The notes: generated by a model from the sequence alone, not told the origin. Shown: positions 35,905 to 52,101, counted from the first letter of the stretch. The stretch: 64,000 nt of DNA from Pseudomonas azotoformans (GCF_001579805.1 NZ_CP014546.1:1984001-2048000); one strand, 5' to 3'. Numbers and translations: made by a program.

Positions 35905-36302
35905 GTGTATTGATCGAGCAAGTCGCCGAGCATTGGCAGTTCGTGTCCCCCTTGTTGCGTAAGCCGAAAACCGAGGCTGATTACGATCTGTTGGTCGAGG
36001 CGCTCGACGAATTGCTGGATATCGTGGGGGACGATGAAACCCATCCGCTGATGGGGCTGGTCGATATCATCGGTGACTGGGTTGAGGCCTACGACTTAGA
36101 GCATTGGCCAATACCTGAGGCGAGCGGTGTCGATGTATTGCGGTCAATGATGCAGGAGCATGGCTTGACGCAAAGTGACCTGCCTGGGGTCGGCGCTCAG
36201 TCGGTTGTCTCAGAAATCCTGAGTGGAAAACGCCAGCTGAACGTTCGGCAGATTCGTTGGCTGGCGGAGTTCTTCAAGGTGCCGGTGGACATGTTCATCT
36301 GA
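35901..36302 (+). CDS. higA: HigA-type antitoxin, helix-turn-helix protein
   Basis: A 133-residue antitoxin. The N-terminal part (~1-75) is acidic and probably binds the toxin. The C-terminal Xre-type helix-turn-helix (~80-130: RSMMQEHGLTQSDLPGVGAQ, then VVSEILSGKRQLNVRQIRWL) binds the operator. The ATG at 35901 overlaps the toxin stop by 4 bases. ATGs at 35880 and 35892 are alternatives, but the AAGGAG at 35884-35889 lies too close to the latter. It converges with selO. Confidence 0.87.
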   Translation: MSVLIEQVAEHWQFVSPLLRKPKTEADYDLLVEALDELLDIVGDDETHPLMGLVDIIGDWVEAYDLEHWPIPEASGVDVLRSMMQEHGLTQSDLPGVGAQSVVSEILSGKRQLNVRQIRWLAEFFKVPVDMFI

Positions 36303-36341
36303 TCACGATCAAGGCGGTGGGTGATCTTCTGGATAGGCCTC

Positions 36342-41195
<4,854 letters not shown>

Positions 41196-41245
41196 AGAGA
41201 CCGGTCTTGCAAGGTGAAGAATCGGGGGCGTCGTCGCCCCGCAGT

Positions 41246-42988
<1,743 letters not shown>

Positions 42989-43147
42989 AGGCAGTACTCC
43001 AAGAGCAAACAAGACGGGGCGCAAACTGACCATGCAGTCTGCGTGCCAGCGATTCTAACCTGTTGAATTGCTGCGCTGTCAAAAAGCTTTTTCTGATTAG
43101 TGCAGGGTTAATGTGGAAGCTGGCTTGCTGTAGTGGGCAGGGCCCTT

Positions 43148-43280
43148 GTAGTGAGCAGGCTTGCCCTGCGCTGGGCTGCGGAGCAGCCCCAACAGGAACA
43201 CCTCATGTTTACAGACAGTATGCGGTGACTGGTTTTGGGGCTGCTTCGCAGCCCAGCGCAGGGCAAGCCTGCTCACTACA
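43148..43280. repeat. REPIN (paired inverted REP sequences), second family
   Basis: A left REP (43148-43190, GTAGTGAGCAGGCTTGCCCT at its start) and an inverted right REP (43237-43280) share the core GGGCTGC/GCAGCCC with the element at 15867-15996 but have a different outer stem (GTGAGCAGGCTTGCC). It lies between the antiporter and the chemoreceptor gene, just after the latter's stop. Confidence 0.9.
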
Positions 43281-43297
43281 GGGTTCTGTGGTGTTCG

Positions 43298-44923
43298 TTA
43301 CAGGCGGAAGCGGCCGACCATTCCGTTCAAATCCACCGCCAGGCGCGACAGTTCACTGCTCGCCGCGCTGGTCTGGCTGGCGCCGGTTGCCGATTGCACC
43401 GACAGATCGCGGATGTTCACCAGGTTGCGATCCACTTCCCGCGCCACCTGGGCCTGTTCTTCCGCCGCGCTGGCGATGACCAGGTTGCGTTCGTTGATCT
43501 CGACGATCGCGGTATTGATGGTATCCAGCGACATGCCGGCGCCTTTGGCGATGTTCAGCGTCGATTCGGCGCGTTCGGTGCTGTTGCGCATTGAGTCTAC
43601 CGCGTGCTCGGTGCCGGCCTGGATACTGCCGATCATCCGCTCGATCTCGCTGGTGGATTGCTGCGTGCGATGGGCCAGGGCGCGCACTTCATCGGCGACC
43701 ACTGCAAAACCGCGACCGGCTTCACCGGCACGCGCCGCTTCAATCGCTGCGTTCAGGGCCAGCAGGTTGGTCTGGTCGGCCAGGCCGCGAATCACATCCA
43801 ACACCTTGCCGATGTCGCGCGACTCATTGGCCAGGTCGCCAATCAGCGTGGCCGTGGCTTGCACGTCGCCGCTCATGCGTTCGATGGCGCTGACGGTTTC
43901 CTGCACCAGGTCACGGCCATCGCCGGCGGAGGTGGTGGCGTTGCGCGAAGCTTCGGAGGTGCTCACAGCGTTGCGGGCGACTTCTTCGACGGCGCTGGTC
44001 ATCTCGTTCACCGCCGTGGCGGCTTGTTCGATTTCGTTGTTCTGCTGGGTCAGGCCGCGGGCGCTTTCGTCGGTGACGGCGTTCAGTTCCTCGGCTGCCG
44101 ACGCCAGTTGGGTCGCTGACCCGGCGATGCGTTGCAGGGTGTCGCGCAGCTTGTCCTGCATCTTGGCCATGGCGGCCAGCAGGCGCCCGGCTTCGTCGTT
44201 GCCGTCGACCTTGATCGGCCGCGTCAGGTTGCCTTCGGCCACTTCTTCGGCGGCTTCGAGTGCCTGGGAAATAGGCAGGGTGATACTGCGGGTCAGCAGC
44301 CAGGCGAACAGCAGGGTCAACGCCGTGGCGATCACCAGCAGGCCGACCACCAGGTCAAAGGCCAGGTTGTATTGGTCTTCGGCTTGCTGATTGGTGGCCA
44401 GGGCCATCTTGTTGTTGATGTCCAGCAGGCGGGTGAGCACGGCGTTGACCTGCTCGGAGTTGCTCAGCAGTTCGGTGTTGAGCAGGGCGCGCAGTTCTTC
44501 CACTTGATTGGCGCGCGACAGGCTCTTCATGCGCTCTTCAATCTGATGGTACTGGCCCAGCAGGCGTACGTATTCGTCGTAGGTCGAGCGCTCTTCGCTG
44601 CTCTCGATGAGTTTTTCGTAGATGCCCTGGGCCGTGCGAATCTGCTGGTTACGTAGTTCAAAGGCTTCCAGGGTCTTTTGCTGAACCTCCGGCTCGCGGT
44701 TGGTCAGCAGGCGGTACGACAGCACCCGCAATCGCAGGGTCAGCTGGGTAAATTCATCGAGGGCACGAATGCTCGGCACGCTGGACAGGGTGATGTCTTC
44801 GGTGGCGCCACGGATCTTGCTCATCTGGTTCAGGGCAAACACACCGAGAAACAACATCAACGCGCCAATAAACGCGAAGCCGAGGAAGGCCCTCGGAGCG
44901 ATATTCATATTACGAAGCGACAT
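43298..44923 (-). CDS. Methyl-accepting chemotaxis protein
   Basis: A 541-residue chemoreceptor. The first membrane helix (~residues 10-30, [20 protein letters not shown]) precedes a periplasmic four-helix-bundle sensor domain (~35-185). A second helix ([20 protein letters not shown], ~190-210), a HAMP domain and the cytoplasmic signalling domain follow. The CheA/CheW contact hairpin has the hallmark [19 protein letters not shown] and [16 protein letters not shown]. The ATG at 44923 ([11 protein letters not shown]) is preferred over one 39 bases earlier. The ligand is unknown. No che genes are nearby. Confidence 0.92.
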   Translation of the reverse strand: MSLRNMNIAPRAFLGFAFIGALMLFLGVFALNQMSKIRGATEDITLSSVPSIRALDEFTQLTLRLRVLSYRLLTNREPEVQQKTLEAFELRNQQIRTAQGIYEKLIESSEERSTYDEYVRLLGQYHQIEERMKSLSRANQVEELRALLNTELLSNSEQVNAVLTRLLDINNKMALATNQQAEDQYNLAFDLVVGLLVIATALTLLFAWLLTRSITLPISQALEAAEEVAEGNLTRPIKVDGNDEAGRLLAAMAKMQDKLRDTLQRIAGSATQLASAAEELNAVTDESARGLTQQNNEIEQAATAVNEMTSAVEEVARNAVSTSEASRNATTSAGDGRDLVQETVSAIERMSGDVQATATLIGDLANESRDIGKVLDVIRGLADQTNLLALNAAIEAARAGEAGRGFAVVADEVRALAHRTQQSTSEIERMIGSIQAGTEHAVDSMRNSTERAESTLNIAKGAGMSLDTINTAIVEINERNLVIASAAEEQAQVAREVDRNLVNIRDLSVQSATGASQTSAASSELSRLAVDLNGMVGRFRL

Positions 44924-45201
44924 GCGGGAATCCTGGGGGAGAAGCGCGATCCGTGCGGCCATGAGACGGGGTGTCCCTCTCTATCGGTCGTACGACTAAA
45001 GTCTAAAGGGGCGTGTGCGGTTTTGTCGCATCTGACGAGGGGTTTCGCCGATTCAGGAACCAGATCCGGTAAATGCAGTCACTAAGGCTCGAAAGTGCGG
45101 CCCGGCCCTTAAAAATCGGGCTGCGCGCCGGGGATAACCCTGGCATCCGAGGTGAATTTTCTTTATCGTCACCGCCCTTTGAAAAAGCCCGAGAAATCAA
45201 A

Positions 45202-45432
45202 ATGTTAGAAGCATCCCTCAGCCAATTGGAACAACTCGTCAGCGACCTAGTACAGCAGAACCAGGACCTGCTGGGCACCAACGAATCCCTCAAGGCGGAA
45301 CTGGCCCGCGCCAAGGACGAGAACGACAGCCTGCAACTGAACCTGATGGAGCAGGAAGAAAAGCACGGCGCCACCGCCGCGCGTATCCAGGCGCTGGTTG
45401 AGCGTGTGAGCGCAGGGCCTGTCGGCGCATGA
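45202..45432 (+). CDS. Small coiled-coil protein, TIGR02449/ZapB-like
   Basis: A 76-residue protein that is nearly all heptad coiled coil (LEQLVSDLVQQNQDLLGTNE, then LKAELARAKDENDSLQLNL). It resembles the TIGR02449 family, which lies upstream of zapA in many gammaproteobacteria, and the division factor ZapB in size and composition. The ATG at 45202 is preferred over one at 45073, as the upstream part lacks coiled-coil character. Its stop overlaps the start of the ZapA-like gene (ATGA), which supports a joint function. Confidence 0.78.
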   Translation: MLEASLSQLEQLVSDLVQQNQDLLGTNESLKAELARAKDENDSLQLNLMEQEEKHGATAARIQALVERVSAGPVGA

Positions 45433-45722
45433 GTGAAGGGATAAAGGTCGTTTCGATTCTCGGAGAGGATTACTCGATCAAGGCTCCGGCCGGGGAAGAG
45501 AAAACCCTGATGCACGCCGTGACCCTGCTCAAGGCGTCCCTGGCCACCACCAAGAAGAAGTACCCGACCCTGATCGGTGACAAGCTACTGGTGCTGGCGG
45601 CGCTGAACCTGTGTGCCGAGCAGATCGAAATGCAGCAGGCGCACCAGCAGGAACTCGACCGTTACCAAGAGCAAGTCAGCGCCACGGTCGATGTGATTTC
45701 CAAGGCGATCGGAACGCCTTAG
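45429..45722 (+). CDS. zapA: ZapA-like cell division protein
   Basis: A 97-residue ZapA-family protein. The N-terminal globular part has VVSILGEDYSIKAPAGEEKT followed by LMHAVTLLKASLATTKKKYP. The central segment GDKLLVLAALNLCAEQIE is the family core, and a C-terminal coiled coil (QQAHQQELDRYQEQV) follows. ZapA stabilises the FtsZ ring. The sequence is divergent from what I recall of canonical pseudomonad ZapA, and neither the 6S RNA gene nor a 5-formyltetrahydrofolate cyclo-ligase gene follows, so this may be a second copy. It overlaps the converging dehydrogenase gene by 4 bases. Confidence 0.8.
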   Translation: MSEGIKVVSILGEDYSIKAPAGEEKTLMHAVTLLKASLATTKKKYPTLIGDKLLVLAALNLCAEQIEMQQAHQQELDRYQEQVSATVDVISKAIGTP

Positions 45723-47521
45723 AACCACTCATCTTGCATGCCGAGGCACGTGTCATCACGGGCCTCCAAGATTGCCAGTTCATGATGGCAGCTCGGCACT
45801 TCCCAGGTCAGGAAGTACCGGGCGGCCTGGAGCTTGCCTTTATAGAAGGCCACATCCGCCGCATTGCCCTTGGCCAAGCCGGCTTCGGCGTGAATCGCCT
45901 GTTCCAGCCAGCGCCAGCCAATCACCGTATGCCCGAACACCTTCAGGTACAGCGCCGAATTCGCCAGGCTGCTGTTGACCTTGCCGTGGGCGAGATCCGT
46001 CAGCAAACCGAGGGTGACGCTTTGCAGGCGGTTGACCAGTTGCTCCAGCGGTTCCCTCAGCGCGGTAAGGCTTGGGTATTCCTGGGCGCGGGCGCCGGCT
46101 TCGGCGATCAGTCGGATGAGTTGCTTCAAGCCCGCGCCACCGTTCTGCGCCAGTTTGCGCCCGAGCAGATCCAGGGACTGGATGCCGTGGGTGCCTTCGT
46201 GGATCGGGTTCAGGCGGTTGTCGCGGTAGTACTGCTCCACCGGGTATTCGCGGGTGTAGCCATGGCCGCCGAGAATCTGGATCGCCAGTTCGTTGGCCTT
46301 GAGGCAGAACTCCGACGGCCAGGATTTGACGATGGGCGTGAGCAGGTCCAGCAGTTCGTGGGCTTGTTTGCGTTCGGTTTCGGTGGCCAAGGTGGTGGTG
46401 TCGTCAAACAGCCGTGCGGCGTAGAGGCCGAGGTCGAAGGCGCCTTCCACGTAGGATTTTTGGGTAAGCAGCATGCGCTTGATGTCCGCGTGCTGAATGA
46501 TCGAGACCGGTGCGGTCTTGGGATCTTTACTGTCGGGCAGGCGACCTTGCGGGCGTTCGCGGGCGTACTCCAAGGAGTAGAGGTAGCCGGCGTAACCGAG
46601 CATGACCGCGCCCATGCCGACACCAATCCGCGCCTCGTTCATCATCTGGAACATGCAGCTCAACCCCTGGTGCGGCTTGCCCACCAGATAGCCGACGCAA
46701 TTCCCGTTATCGCCGAAGTTAAGCGCGGTGGACGTGGTGCCACGCCAGCCCATCTTGTGGAACAGCCCGGCCAGCAACACATCGTTGCGCTCGCCCAGGC
46801 TGCCGTCGTCGTTGACCAGGAACTTGGGCACGATAAACAGCGAAATACCCTTCACCCCGGCCGGCGCGTCCGGCAGTTTGGCCAGCACCATGTGCACGAT
46901 GTTTTCCGACAGCGGGTGGTCGCCGCCGGAAATGAAGATCTTGTTGCCTTTGAGTCGATAGCTGCCGTCAGCCGCAGGCTCTGCGCGTGTACGAATATCT
47001 GACAGCGAAGAACCGGCGTGGGGTTCGGTGAGGGCCATGGTGCCGAAGAAACGGCCGTCGATCATGGGTTGCAGGAAGCGTTGTTTCTGATCCTCGGTGC
47101 CGAAGCTTTCAATCAGGTTGGCGGCGCCCATGGTCAGGAACGGGTAGGACGTGGATGCGGCGTTGGCCGACTGGAAGTGCGCGAAACAGGCTTGGGACAG
47201 CAGGGTCGGCAGTTGCATGCCACCCGCTTCGAAACTGCGCGCGGCGTTGAGGAAGCCGGCTTCCAGGAAGGCGTCCACGGCGGGTTTCACTTCCGGGATC
47301 AGGATGGCCTGGCCGTCTTCGTAGCGCGGTTCGTTTTCGTCGTTCTTGCGGTTGTGTGGGGCGAAGTACTTCTCCGCGATGGTGCGGGCGGTGCTGATGG
47401 CTGCATCGAAGGTTTCGCGGTTGTGCTCGGCAAACCGCTCACGCTGGGTCAGGCCCTCGGCATCGAGGACTTCGTACAGCTCGAAAGCCAGATTGCGGGA
47501 ACTGAGCAGCGACTCGGACAT
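45719..47521 (-). CDS. Acyl-CoA dehydrogenase, long (~600 residue) type
   Basis: A 600-residue flavoprotein that oxidises acyl-CoA to enoyl-CoA in fatty acid breakdown. The FAD-binding middle domain shows GTMALTEPHAGSSLSDIRT (~residue 162) and KGNKIFISGGDH. The catalytic glutamate lies in IHEGTHGIQSLDLLGRK (~residue 443), and the C-terminal extension found in the 600-residue subfamily (FadE5-like) is present. The substrate length cannot be told. It is monocistronic, with putA read from further upstream on the same strand. Confidence 0.92.
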   Translation of the reverse strand: MSESLLSSRNLAFELYEVLDAEGLTQRERFAEHNRETFDAAISTARTIAEKYFAPHNRKNDENEPRYEDGQAILIPEVKPAVDAFLEAGFLNAARSFEAGGMQLPTLLSQACFAHFQSANAASTSYPFLTMGAANLIESFGTEDQKQRFLQPMIDGRFFGTMALTEPHAGSSLSDIRTRAEPAADGSYRLKGNKIFISGGDHPLSENIVHMVLAKLPDAPAGVKGISLFIVPKFLVNDDGSLGERNDVLLAGLFHKMGWRGTTSTALNFGDNGNCVGYLVGKPHQGLSCMFQMMNEARIGVGMGAVMLGYAGYLYSLEYARERPQGRLPDSKDPKTAPVSIIQHADIKRMLLTQKSYVEGAFDLGLYAARLFDDTTTLATETERKQAHELLDLLTPIVKSWPSEFCLKANELAIQILGGHGYTREYPVEQYYRDNRLNPIHEGTHGIQSLDLLGRKLAQNGGAGLKQLIRLIAEAGARAQEYPSLTALREPLEQLVNRLQSVTLGLLTDLAHGKVNSSLANSALYLKVFGHTVIGWRWLEQAIHAEAGLAKGNAADVAFYKGKLQAARYFLTWEVPSCHHELAILEARDDTCLGMQDEWF

Positions 47522-47608
47522 GGCGGATTACCTTTAGAAAAGTATGCCGCAGTCTAGGAGTGCTGATAAAAACGGGGAAGGAAGATAGATGGGGGTGATG
47601 GGGCGGCA

Positions 47609-47677
47609 CAAGTTGCAAGCTTCAAGCTACAAGTAAGAGCGCGATGCTTTTACTTGCAGCTTGTAGCTTAAAACTTG
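47609..47677. repeat. Imperfect inverted repeat downstream of putA
   Basis: AAGCTACAAG (47624-47633) pairs with CTTGTAGCTT (47660-47669), CAAGTAA (47630-47636) can pair with TTACTTG (47650-47656), and the outer CAAGTT (47609-47614) pairs with AACTTG (47672-47677). The 'gcaagcttcaagctacaag' kind of element is a common short intergenic repeat in pseudomonads. It starts 10 bases after the putA stop on the minus strand and may end putA transcription. Confidence 0.7.
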
Positions 47678-47687
47678 CCGCTGCTGA

Positions 47688-50600
47688 TCAGCCGATAGTC
47701 ATCAGGCTGGCGTTACCGCCCGCCGCAGCGGTGTTGACGCTCAACGCTCGCTCAATCACCAAGCGCTCCAGCGCAATCGCCGTCTCGCCTTGCGACAAGC
47801 CATGCACCCCGACAATCGCCCCACCACGCTGCGCCACTTGCTGGCACACCGCACGCAGTTGGTCGGAATCACCGTGATGCAGAACTGCATCAAACACCAC
47901 GTCGTCCTTGGTCCAGTCGGCCACGCGCTTTATCTTCGCCTGAATCTCCTTCGGCAGGCGTGGGAACAAGGCTTTGGTCAGGTCGGATTCGGGCCATACC
48001 GCCGAGCCGCCCACAGCCAACACTGCCGCCAGTTGCGTCAACAGGTCGCCTTCCACTTCCGCCAGGCACAGTACGTGCTCGCGGGGCAGGATGGCGTAGC
48101 TGTTGCGTTCGCCGGTCGGGCCAGCCAGTTGGCGGGTGATACCGCTTTGCGATTGCGCGGCGAACTGGCTGCACAGGGCACTCAGGTCGCTGAACTTATT
48201 GCTGTCAGCCCAGGTTTTCAGGGCGGTCAGCGGCTGGCTCATGGCGTCACGTAGGCGCACGTCTGGTGCGGCCAATGCGTCGCCGCGTACGAAGGATTGC
48301 TCAATGGCATTCGTAGGGCGCGTCGACAGCAGGCGGTACAGGTACAGCGGGCCACCGGCTTTCGGGCCAGTGCCCGACAGGCCCTCGCCGCCGAACGGTT
48401 GCACGCCGACCACCGCGCCGACGATGTTGCGGTTCACGTAGACGTTACCGGCATGGACGTTGTCGATCACCTTGGCGATGGTCTCGTCGATACGGGTGTG
48501 CACGCCCAGGGTCAGGCCGTAGCCGGAAGCGTTGATCTGGCCGATGAGTTGGTCGATTTCTTTGCGCTTGTAGCGCACCACGTGCAGCACTGGGCCGAAG
48601 ATCTCGCGTTGCAGTTCGTCGAAGCTTTCCAACTCGATCAGGGTCGGCATCACGAAGGTGCCACGCTTGATCTCTTCACCGTCGGCAATCGCTACCTGGT
48701 ACACATTGCGGCCTTTGTCGCGCATGGCCTGGATGTGTTTCTCGATGCCGGCCTTGGCTTCGGCGTCGATCACCGGGCCGATGTCGACGGACAGGCGCTC
48801 CGGGTTACCCAAGCGGCATTCCGCCATGGCGCCCTTGAGCATTTCGATGACACGGTCTGCCGAATCTTCCTGCAGACACAGCACGCGCAGGGCCGAGCAG
48901 CGTTGGCCGGCACTGTCGAAGGCCGAGGACACCACGTCGATGACTACTTGTTCGGTCAGCGCCGAGGAGTCGACGATCATCGCGTTCTGGCCACCGGTTT
49001 CGGCGATCAGCGGGATCGGACGGCCCTGGGCATCCAGACGACCGGCGACATTGCGTTGCAGCAGGCGCGCCACTTCGGTGGAGCCAGTGAACATCACGCC
49101 TTTGACGCGATCATCACCCACCAGGCGGGCACCGACGGTTTCGCCTTGGCCCGGCAGCAATTGCAGCACGCCTTCCGGAATACCGGCTTCCAACAGGATG
49201 CGCACGGCTTGCGCGGCCACCAATGGGGTTTGCTCGGCAGGCTTGGCCAGTACCGGGTTGCCGGCGGCCAATGCGGCGGCGACTTGGCCGCTGAAGATGG
49301 CCAGCGGGAAGTTCCACGGGCTGATGCAGACCACCGGGCCCAGCGGGCGGTGGGCGTCGTTGGTGAAGTCGTTACGTGCCTGCACCGCGTAGTAGCGCAG
49401 GAAATCCACGGCTTCACGCACTTCGGCGATGGCGTTGGCGAAGGTCTTGCCGGCTTCACGGGCCAGCAGGCCCATCAGCGGTTGGATCTCGCCTTCCATC
49501 AGGTCGGCGGCACGTTCCAGGATGGCGGCGCGCTCGGCGGGCGGGGTGGCCTGCCAGATCGGACCGGCGCTGATGGCGCACTGGATCGCGTTGTCGACGT
49601 CTTGAACGGTGGCTTCTTGTACGTGACCGACCACGTCACGCAGGTCGGACGGGTTCAGTACCGGTGCGGCGGGTTGCTCGCTGGAGGCGCAGCCGAGCAT
49701 CGGCGCCGCTTTCCAGTGGTTGTGCGCGGTGGCCAGCAAGGCGCAGGACAGCGACGCCAAGCGGTGTTCGTTGGCCAGGTCGATACCGGCCGAGTTGGCA
49801 CGGTCGCTGCCGTACAGGTCACGCGGCAAGGGGATGCGCGGGTGCGGCAGGCCGAAGCCGCCTTCCAGCGTGGCCATTTGCTCGATGCTGGCCACTGGGT
49901 CGGCCACCAGCTCCTGAATGGAGATGGATTGGTCGGCAATGCGGTTGACGAACGAGGTATTCGCGCCGTTTTCCAGCAGGCGACGCACCAGGTAAGCCAG
50001 CAGCGTTTCGTGGGTGCCAACCGGTGCATACACGCGGCATGGACGGTTCAGCTTGCCTTCGGAAACCTTGCCTACAACCTGCTCGTACAGCGGTTCGCCC
50101 ATGCCGTGCAGGCATTGGAACTCGTACTGGCCGGGGTAATAGTTCTGACCTGCGATGTGGTAGATGGCCGACAGCGTGTGGGCGTTGTGCGTGGCGAACT
50201 GAGGGTAGATGACTTCCGGCACCGACAGCAGTTTGCGTGCGCAGGCAATGTAGGAAACGTCGGTGTACACCTTGCGGGTGTAGACCGGGTAGCCTTCCAG
50301 GCCTTCGACTTGGGCGCGCTTGATCTCGCTGTCCCAGTACGCGCCTTTTACCAGGCGGATCATCAGGCGATGGCGGCTGCGGCGCGCCAGGTCGATGACG
50401 TAGTCGATCACATACGGGCAACGCTTCTGGTAGGCCTGGATCACGAAACCGATGCCGTTCCAGCCGGTCAGTTGCGGCTCGAAGCACAGGCGTTCGAGCA
50501 GGTCCAGGGACAGCTCCAGACGGTCGGCTTCTTCAGCGTCGATGTTCAAGCCGATGTCGTATTGCTTGGCCAGCAGGGTCAGGGACAGCAGGCGCGGGTA

Positions 50601-51641
50601 CAACTCGTCCATCACACGCTCGTACTGCGCACGGCTGTAGCGCGGGTGCAGGGCCGACAGCTTGATGGAAATGCCCGGACCTTCATAAATCCCACGGCCG
50701 TGGGACGCTTTACCGATCGAATGAATGGCTTGTTCGTACGAGGCCAGGTACTTCTGCGCGTCGTGTTCAGTCAGCGCGGCTTCACCGAGCATGTCGTAGG
50801 AGTAGCGGAAGCCCTTGGCTTCGAACTTGCTCGCGTTGGCCAGGGCCTCGGCAATGGTTTCGCCGGTGACGAACTGCTCGCCCATCAGGCGCATCGCCAT
50901 GTCGACGCCCTTGCGGATCATCGGCTCGCCGCTCTTGCCGATGATGCGGCTCAGGGACGAGGTGAGGCCCGCTTCGTTGTGGGTGGCGACCAGTTTACCG
51001 GTCAGCAGTAAGCCCCAGGTCGCGGCGTTAACGAACAGCGACGGGCTGTTGCCCAGGTGCGGCTGCCAGTTGCCGGTGCTGATCTTGTCGCGGATCAGTG
51101 CGTCGCGGGTGCCCTTGTCCGGGATACGCAGCAGCGCTTCGGCCAGGCACATCAGTGCTACGCCTTCCTGGGACGACAGGGAAAATTCTTGCAGCAGGCC
51201 CTGAACAATACCGGCACGGCCGCCGGCACTCTTCTGGTTACGCAGTTTTTCAGCGATCGAGGCGGCCAGCTTGTTGGTGGCTTCGGCCATCGGGGCCGGC
51301 AGTCGAGCCTGTTCGATCAGCATCGGCACCACTTCCGGCTCGGGGCGGCGGTAAGCGGCGGTGATCGAGGCGCGCAAGACGGATTGCGGCAGGATGCTCT
51401 CGGCGAACTCCAGGAAGCACTGGTGGGCGTGGTCGGTCTGAACCTCGCCCGCATCGTCGGCGTCTTTGCTGCTCAAACCATTGAGTTCGGTCAGGGTTGC
51501 ACCACCCTCCAGTTTCTCCAGGTAATTGAAAATCGCCTGCTTGATCAGCCAGTGCGGCGTGCGATCAATGGAGGTCGCGGCAGCCTTCAGGCGCTCGCGG
51601 GTCGGGTCGTCGAGTTTGACCCCAAGGGTGGTCGTAGCCAT
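47688..51641 (-). CDS. putA: Trifunctional proline dehydrogenase / P5C dehydrogenase / transcriptional repressor
   Basis: A 1317-residue trifunctional PutA. It oxidises proline to glutamate in two steps at the membrane and represses the put genes when proline is absent. Residues ~1-45 are a ribbon-helix-helix DNA-binding domain (TTTLGVKLDDPTRERLKAAA). A linker and the FAD proline dehydrogenase barrel follow (~180-560, e.g. RGIYEGPGISIKLSALHPRY). The NAD+ P5C dehydrogenase (~640-1120) has the catalytic Cys in SAGQRCSALRVL and ETGGQNAMIV, and a C-terminal lid-like domain is last. ATG at 51641 gives the RHH domain at the N-terminus. Operator-like sites precede it at 51712-51953. Confidence 0.96.
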   Translation of the reverse strand: MATTTLGVKLDDPTRERLKAAATSIDRTPHWLIKQAIFNYLEKLEGGATLTELNGLSSKDADDAGEVQTDHAHQCFLEFAESILPQSVLRASITAAYRRPEPEVVPMLIEQARLPAPMAEATNKLAASIAEKLRNQKSAGGRAGIVQGLLQEFSLSSQEGVALMCLAEALLRIPDKGTRDALIRDKISTGNWQPHLGNSPSLFVNAATWGLLLTGKLVATHNEAGLTSSLSRIIGKSGEPMIRKGVDMAMRLMGEQFVTGETIAEALANASKFEAKGFRYSYDMLGEAALTEHDAQKYLASYEQAIHSIGKASHGRGIYEGPGISIKLSALHPRYSRAQYERVMDELYPRLLSLTLLAKQYDIGLNIDAEEADRLELSLDLLERLCFEPQLTGWNGIGFVIQAYQKRCPYVIDYVIDLARRSRHRLMIRLVKGAYWDSEIKRAQVEGLEGYPVYTRKVYTDVSYIACARKLLSVPEVIYPQFATHNAHTLSAIYHIAGQNYYPGQYEFQCLHGMGEPLYEQVVGKVSEGKLNRPCRVYAPVGTHETLLAYLVRRLLENGANTSFVNRIADQSISIQELVADPVASIEQMATLEGGFGLPHPRIPLPRDLYGSDRANSAGIDLANEHRLASLSCALLATAHNHWKAAPMLGCASSEQPAAPVLNPSDLRDVVGHVQEATVQDVDNAIQCAISAGPIWQATPPAERAAILERAADLMEGEIQPLMGLLAREAGKTFANAIAEVREAVDFLRYYAVQARNDFTNDAHRPLGPVVCISPWNFPLAIFSGQVAAALAAGNPVLAKPAEQTPLVAAQAVRILLEAGIPEGVLQLLPGQGETVGARLVGDDRVKGVMFTGSTEVARLLQRNVAGRLDAQGRPIPLIAETGGQNAMIVDSSALTEQVVIDVVSSAFDSAGQRCSALRVLCLQEDSADRVIEMLKGAMAECRLGNPERLSVDIGPVIDAEAKAGIEKHIQAMRDKGRNVYQVAIADGEEIKRGTFVMPTLIELESFDELQREIFGPVLHVVRYKRKEIDQLIGQINASGYGLTLGVHTRIDETIAKVIDNVHAGNVYVNRNIVGAVVGVQPFGGEGLSGTGPKAGGPLYLYRLLSTRPTNAIEQSFVRGDALAAPDVRLRDAMSQPLTALKTWADSNKFSDLSALCSQFAAQSQSGITRQLAGPTGERNSYAILPREHVLCLAEVEGDLLTQLAAVLAVGGSAVWPESDLTKALFPRLPKEIQAKIKRVADWTKDDVVFDAVLHHGDSDQLRAVCQQVAQRGGAIVGVHGLSQGETAIALERLVIERALSVNTAAAGGNASLMTIG

Positions 51642-52101
51642 TTTCTTATCCTCATGGGTGCCACTACCGAGTGGCATCAGCTGGCGGCAAGATTAGCTTT
51701 GCGCATGCAGAGGTGCAACCGGGTGCAACCCTTTTTGTTCAGGAAATTTTCGATCGTGATCGGGAAAAAAATACACCGCCGACGGATTGCGCTCCGCCTT
51801 GGTGCGTTTGCTTCTGAGATCGGCTGTTCTTGCTCCGAAAAGGAGCAAAAACAGGCTGTTTTCCGCAAAACATATCCAGGTGCAACTTATTCTCACGAAA
51901 CTGGTTGCACCTTATTTGCTTTGTTGAATAGCATTCGCGCCCAAGGTGCAACCACCTCAACGAGTCGGTTCATCGGCTGACGGCTTTCCTGGGGAAACGT
52001 CAGTCATAAATGCGCGGCACGCAGCTACGTCTACCTACTTCCAGTGGGTGGCCGTCTGACAGACCGCTGCTACATAAAAACAAAGCCAGGGCGTCACTCT
52101 T
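51642..52101. promoter_or_regulatory. putA-putP divergent control region with five GGTGCAAC-type sites
   Basis: 460 bases without a gene. GGTGCAACC occurs at 51712-51720, 51722-51730 and 51945-51953. GGTGCAACT is at 51879-51887, and the reverse-complement form GGTTGCACC is at 51903-51911. Each holds GTTGCA or its complement, the core sequence reported for E. coli PutA operators. The first two sites are exactly 10 bases apart. The array sits near the putA start and ~150 bases before putP, fitting autorepression of both genes by PutA's RHH domain. The segment 51740-51870 is AT-rich and likely holds the promoters. Confidence 0.75.

Noticed and set aside
45723..46200. 6S RNA gene (ssrS) expected after zapA
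   Set aside because: The acyl-CoA dehydrogenase gene overlaps the zapA end and no 6S-like structure was seen.
47609..47677. Small RNA gene between the acyl-CoA dehydrogenase and putA
   Set aside because: The inverted repeat looks like a common short intergenic repeat; no separate promoter was found.
48297..51011. 904-codon plus-strand open frame opposite putA
   Set aside because: Shadow of putA; composition is that of the antisense of a high-GC gene and no domain is recognisable.
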